Below are positions 6,541 to 7,385 of a stretch of 7,385 nt of DNA, piece by piece; the stretch's first letter is position 1, and the number at the start of each line of letters is the position of its first letter. Under the pieces are notes generated by a model, which was not told where the DNA came from, did no database searches, and saw only the letters and a program-made list of their open reading frames with translations. Both the position numbers and the translations under genes were made by a program. The stretch covers positions 1-7,385 of the forward strand of contig JAGWRH010000200.1 in the NCBI GenBank assembly GCA_028876695.1, in the 5' to 3' direction. Source of the DNA: Acidobacteriota bacterium (lineage in GTDB: Bacteria; Acidobacteriota; Terriglobia; Acidiferrales; UBA7541).

Positions 6541-7385
6541 ATGAAAAGGACCGGCCGGTTCGCGTGCGCCGCCGCTACGGCGCTGCTGCTATGCGCTCCC
6601 TCGTTTGCGCAGACGAATGCGCACGCAAAACCTTCCGCTGCGCCCGCAGTCCACAGACCCGAGCCCGGCGCGACGCGCCTCGAATCGCTCTCGCGCGTAT
6701 TGCGCGACAAAAACTCAAATTGGGCTTATGCGCAATTGGGAGCAATCGCGCAGCGCAAATCCTCAGGCATCCTCGGCCAGCGCGCCGCGCTCGCGCTCGG
6801 TTTCTACGACTATCAGCGCGGCGAGTTCGATAAGGCAGCCCAATGGCTGGCGATCGCGCAGGGCGATCCGCTGCTCGGCGATTACGATCTCTACTGGCAG
6901 GCGATGACCAAGCTCGCCTTGAACGACAACTCCGGCGCGCTCGCGGAATTCGAGCAGCTTCGCTCTCAATATCCGTATTCGGTGATGACCGAACAGGCGC
7001 TGCAGTCGCTCGGAACGGCCGCGATCGCGGCCAATCAGCCGGCGGACGGCGTCGCCGCCCTCGAGGCCTACGCCGGAACGCGGAATTCGTCGCAATTGCT
7101 TCTCCTGCGCGGCGAACTGCGCGAGAAAGCAGGCAAGCCGCTCGACGCCGCGGCCGATTATGAAGCCGTGTACACGCGCTTCCCGCTGAGCGATCAGGCG
7201 CGCGATGCGGGGGGAAAGCTGGCCACCTTGAGCGCCAAGCTCGGCGCGCAGCTGCAGCCCCTTCCGACTGACGCACGGCTGGCCCGAGCGTCCAAACTTT
7301 TCGAGGCACGGCAGTGGAGCGACGCGCGCAACGAATACAACATGCTCACGCCCCTGCTCACAGCGCAGGAACTCGAGCGCGCGCA
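6541..7385 (+). CDS. Exported helical-repeat protein, probable soluble lytic murein transglycosylase, 3' end cut by the window
   Basis: The frame starts at ATG 6541 and stays open to the window end (281 full codons seen). The first 23 residues form a Sec signal peptide: basic start (MKRTGR), hydrophobic core (ATALLLC) and a likely signal peptidase I site at SFA/Q. A Cys is present, but LLLC lacks the small residue before it that a lipobox needs. From about residue 45 the chain is a series of TPR-like helix pairs, for example FYDYQRGEFDKAAQWLAIAQ followed by DYDLYWQAMTKLAL. This matches the superhelical N-terminal part of Slt70-type enzymes, which cleave peptidoglycan in the periplasm. The catalytic lysozyme-like domain, with its Glu-Ser signature, would lie beyond the window, so another periplasmic TPR protein (for example a BamD- or YbgF-like one) remains possible. 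Confidence 0.75.
   Translation, partial: MKRTGRFACAAATALLLCAPSFAQTNAHAKPSAAPAVHRPEPGATRLESLSRVLRDKNSNWAYAQLGAIAQRKSSGILGQRAALALGFYDYQRGEFDKAAQWLAIAQGDPLLGDYDLYWQAMTKLALNDNSGALAEFEQLRSQYPYSVMTEQALQSLGTAAIAANQPADGVAALEAYAGTRNSSQLLLLRGELREKAGKPLDAAADYEAVYTRFPLSDQARDAGGKLATLSAKLGAQLQPLPTDARLARASKLFEARQWSDARNEYNMLTPLLTAQELERA

Noticed and set aside
6575..7309. A 244-codon minus-strand open frame opposite the transglycosylase-like gene
   Set aside because: The product is extremely Arg/Ala-rich and without motifs, while the plus-strand frame has a signal peptide, a ribosome binding site and TPR-like repeats.

Overview
The window reads as a conserved housekeeping stretch of a GC-rich, probably Gram-negative bacterium. 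All six genes are on the + strand. The flavour of the proteins (HisRS, AspRS, an endonuclease-type MutL, and a conserved C-terminal domain I associate with Acidobacteriota and myxobacteria) suggests a soil Acidobacteriota-like lineage. That assignment is from memory of family character, not from a search. No tRNA, rRNA, insertion sequence, CRISPR array or phage gene is visible.

Region 1 (1-5692) looks like one co-directional block: hisS, aspS, mutL and cmk. hisS and aspS overlap by 11 nt, aspS and mutL are 18 nt apart, and mutL and cmk overlap by 1 nt. This spacing suggests co-transcription and translational coupling. The block joins two class II aminoacyl-tRNA synthetases with a mismatch-repair protein and cytidylate kinase. 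The 5' end of hisS is abnormal. The family-like sequence begins abruptly near position 167, and the ~166 nt before it stay in frame but do not resemble the HisRS N-terminus, with lower GC and different codon choice.

Region 2 (5693-5795) is a 103-nt intergenic gap with a near-consensus sigma-70 promoter (TTGACA, 17-nt spacer, CATAAT). A small inverted repeat that contains the likely ribosome binding site follows directly.

Region 3 (5796-7385) appears to be a two-gene unit driven by that promoter. The first gene encodes an uncharacterised 244-residue protein with a TTG start. Ten nt later comes an exported, helical-repeat protein that looks like the N-terminal part of a soluble lytic murein transglycosylase, cut by the window end before its catalytic domain.

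I did not find a convincing previously undescribed system. The items most worth a second look are the aberrant hisS 5' end and the uncharacterised gene with its strong promoter and occluded ribosome binding site.
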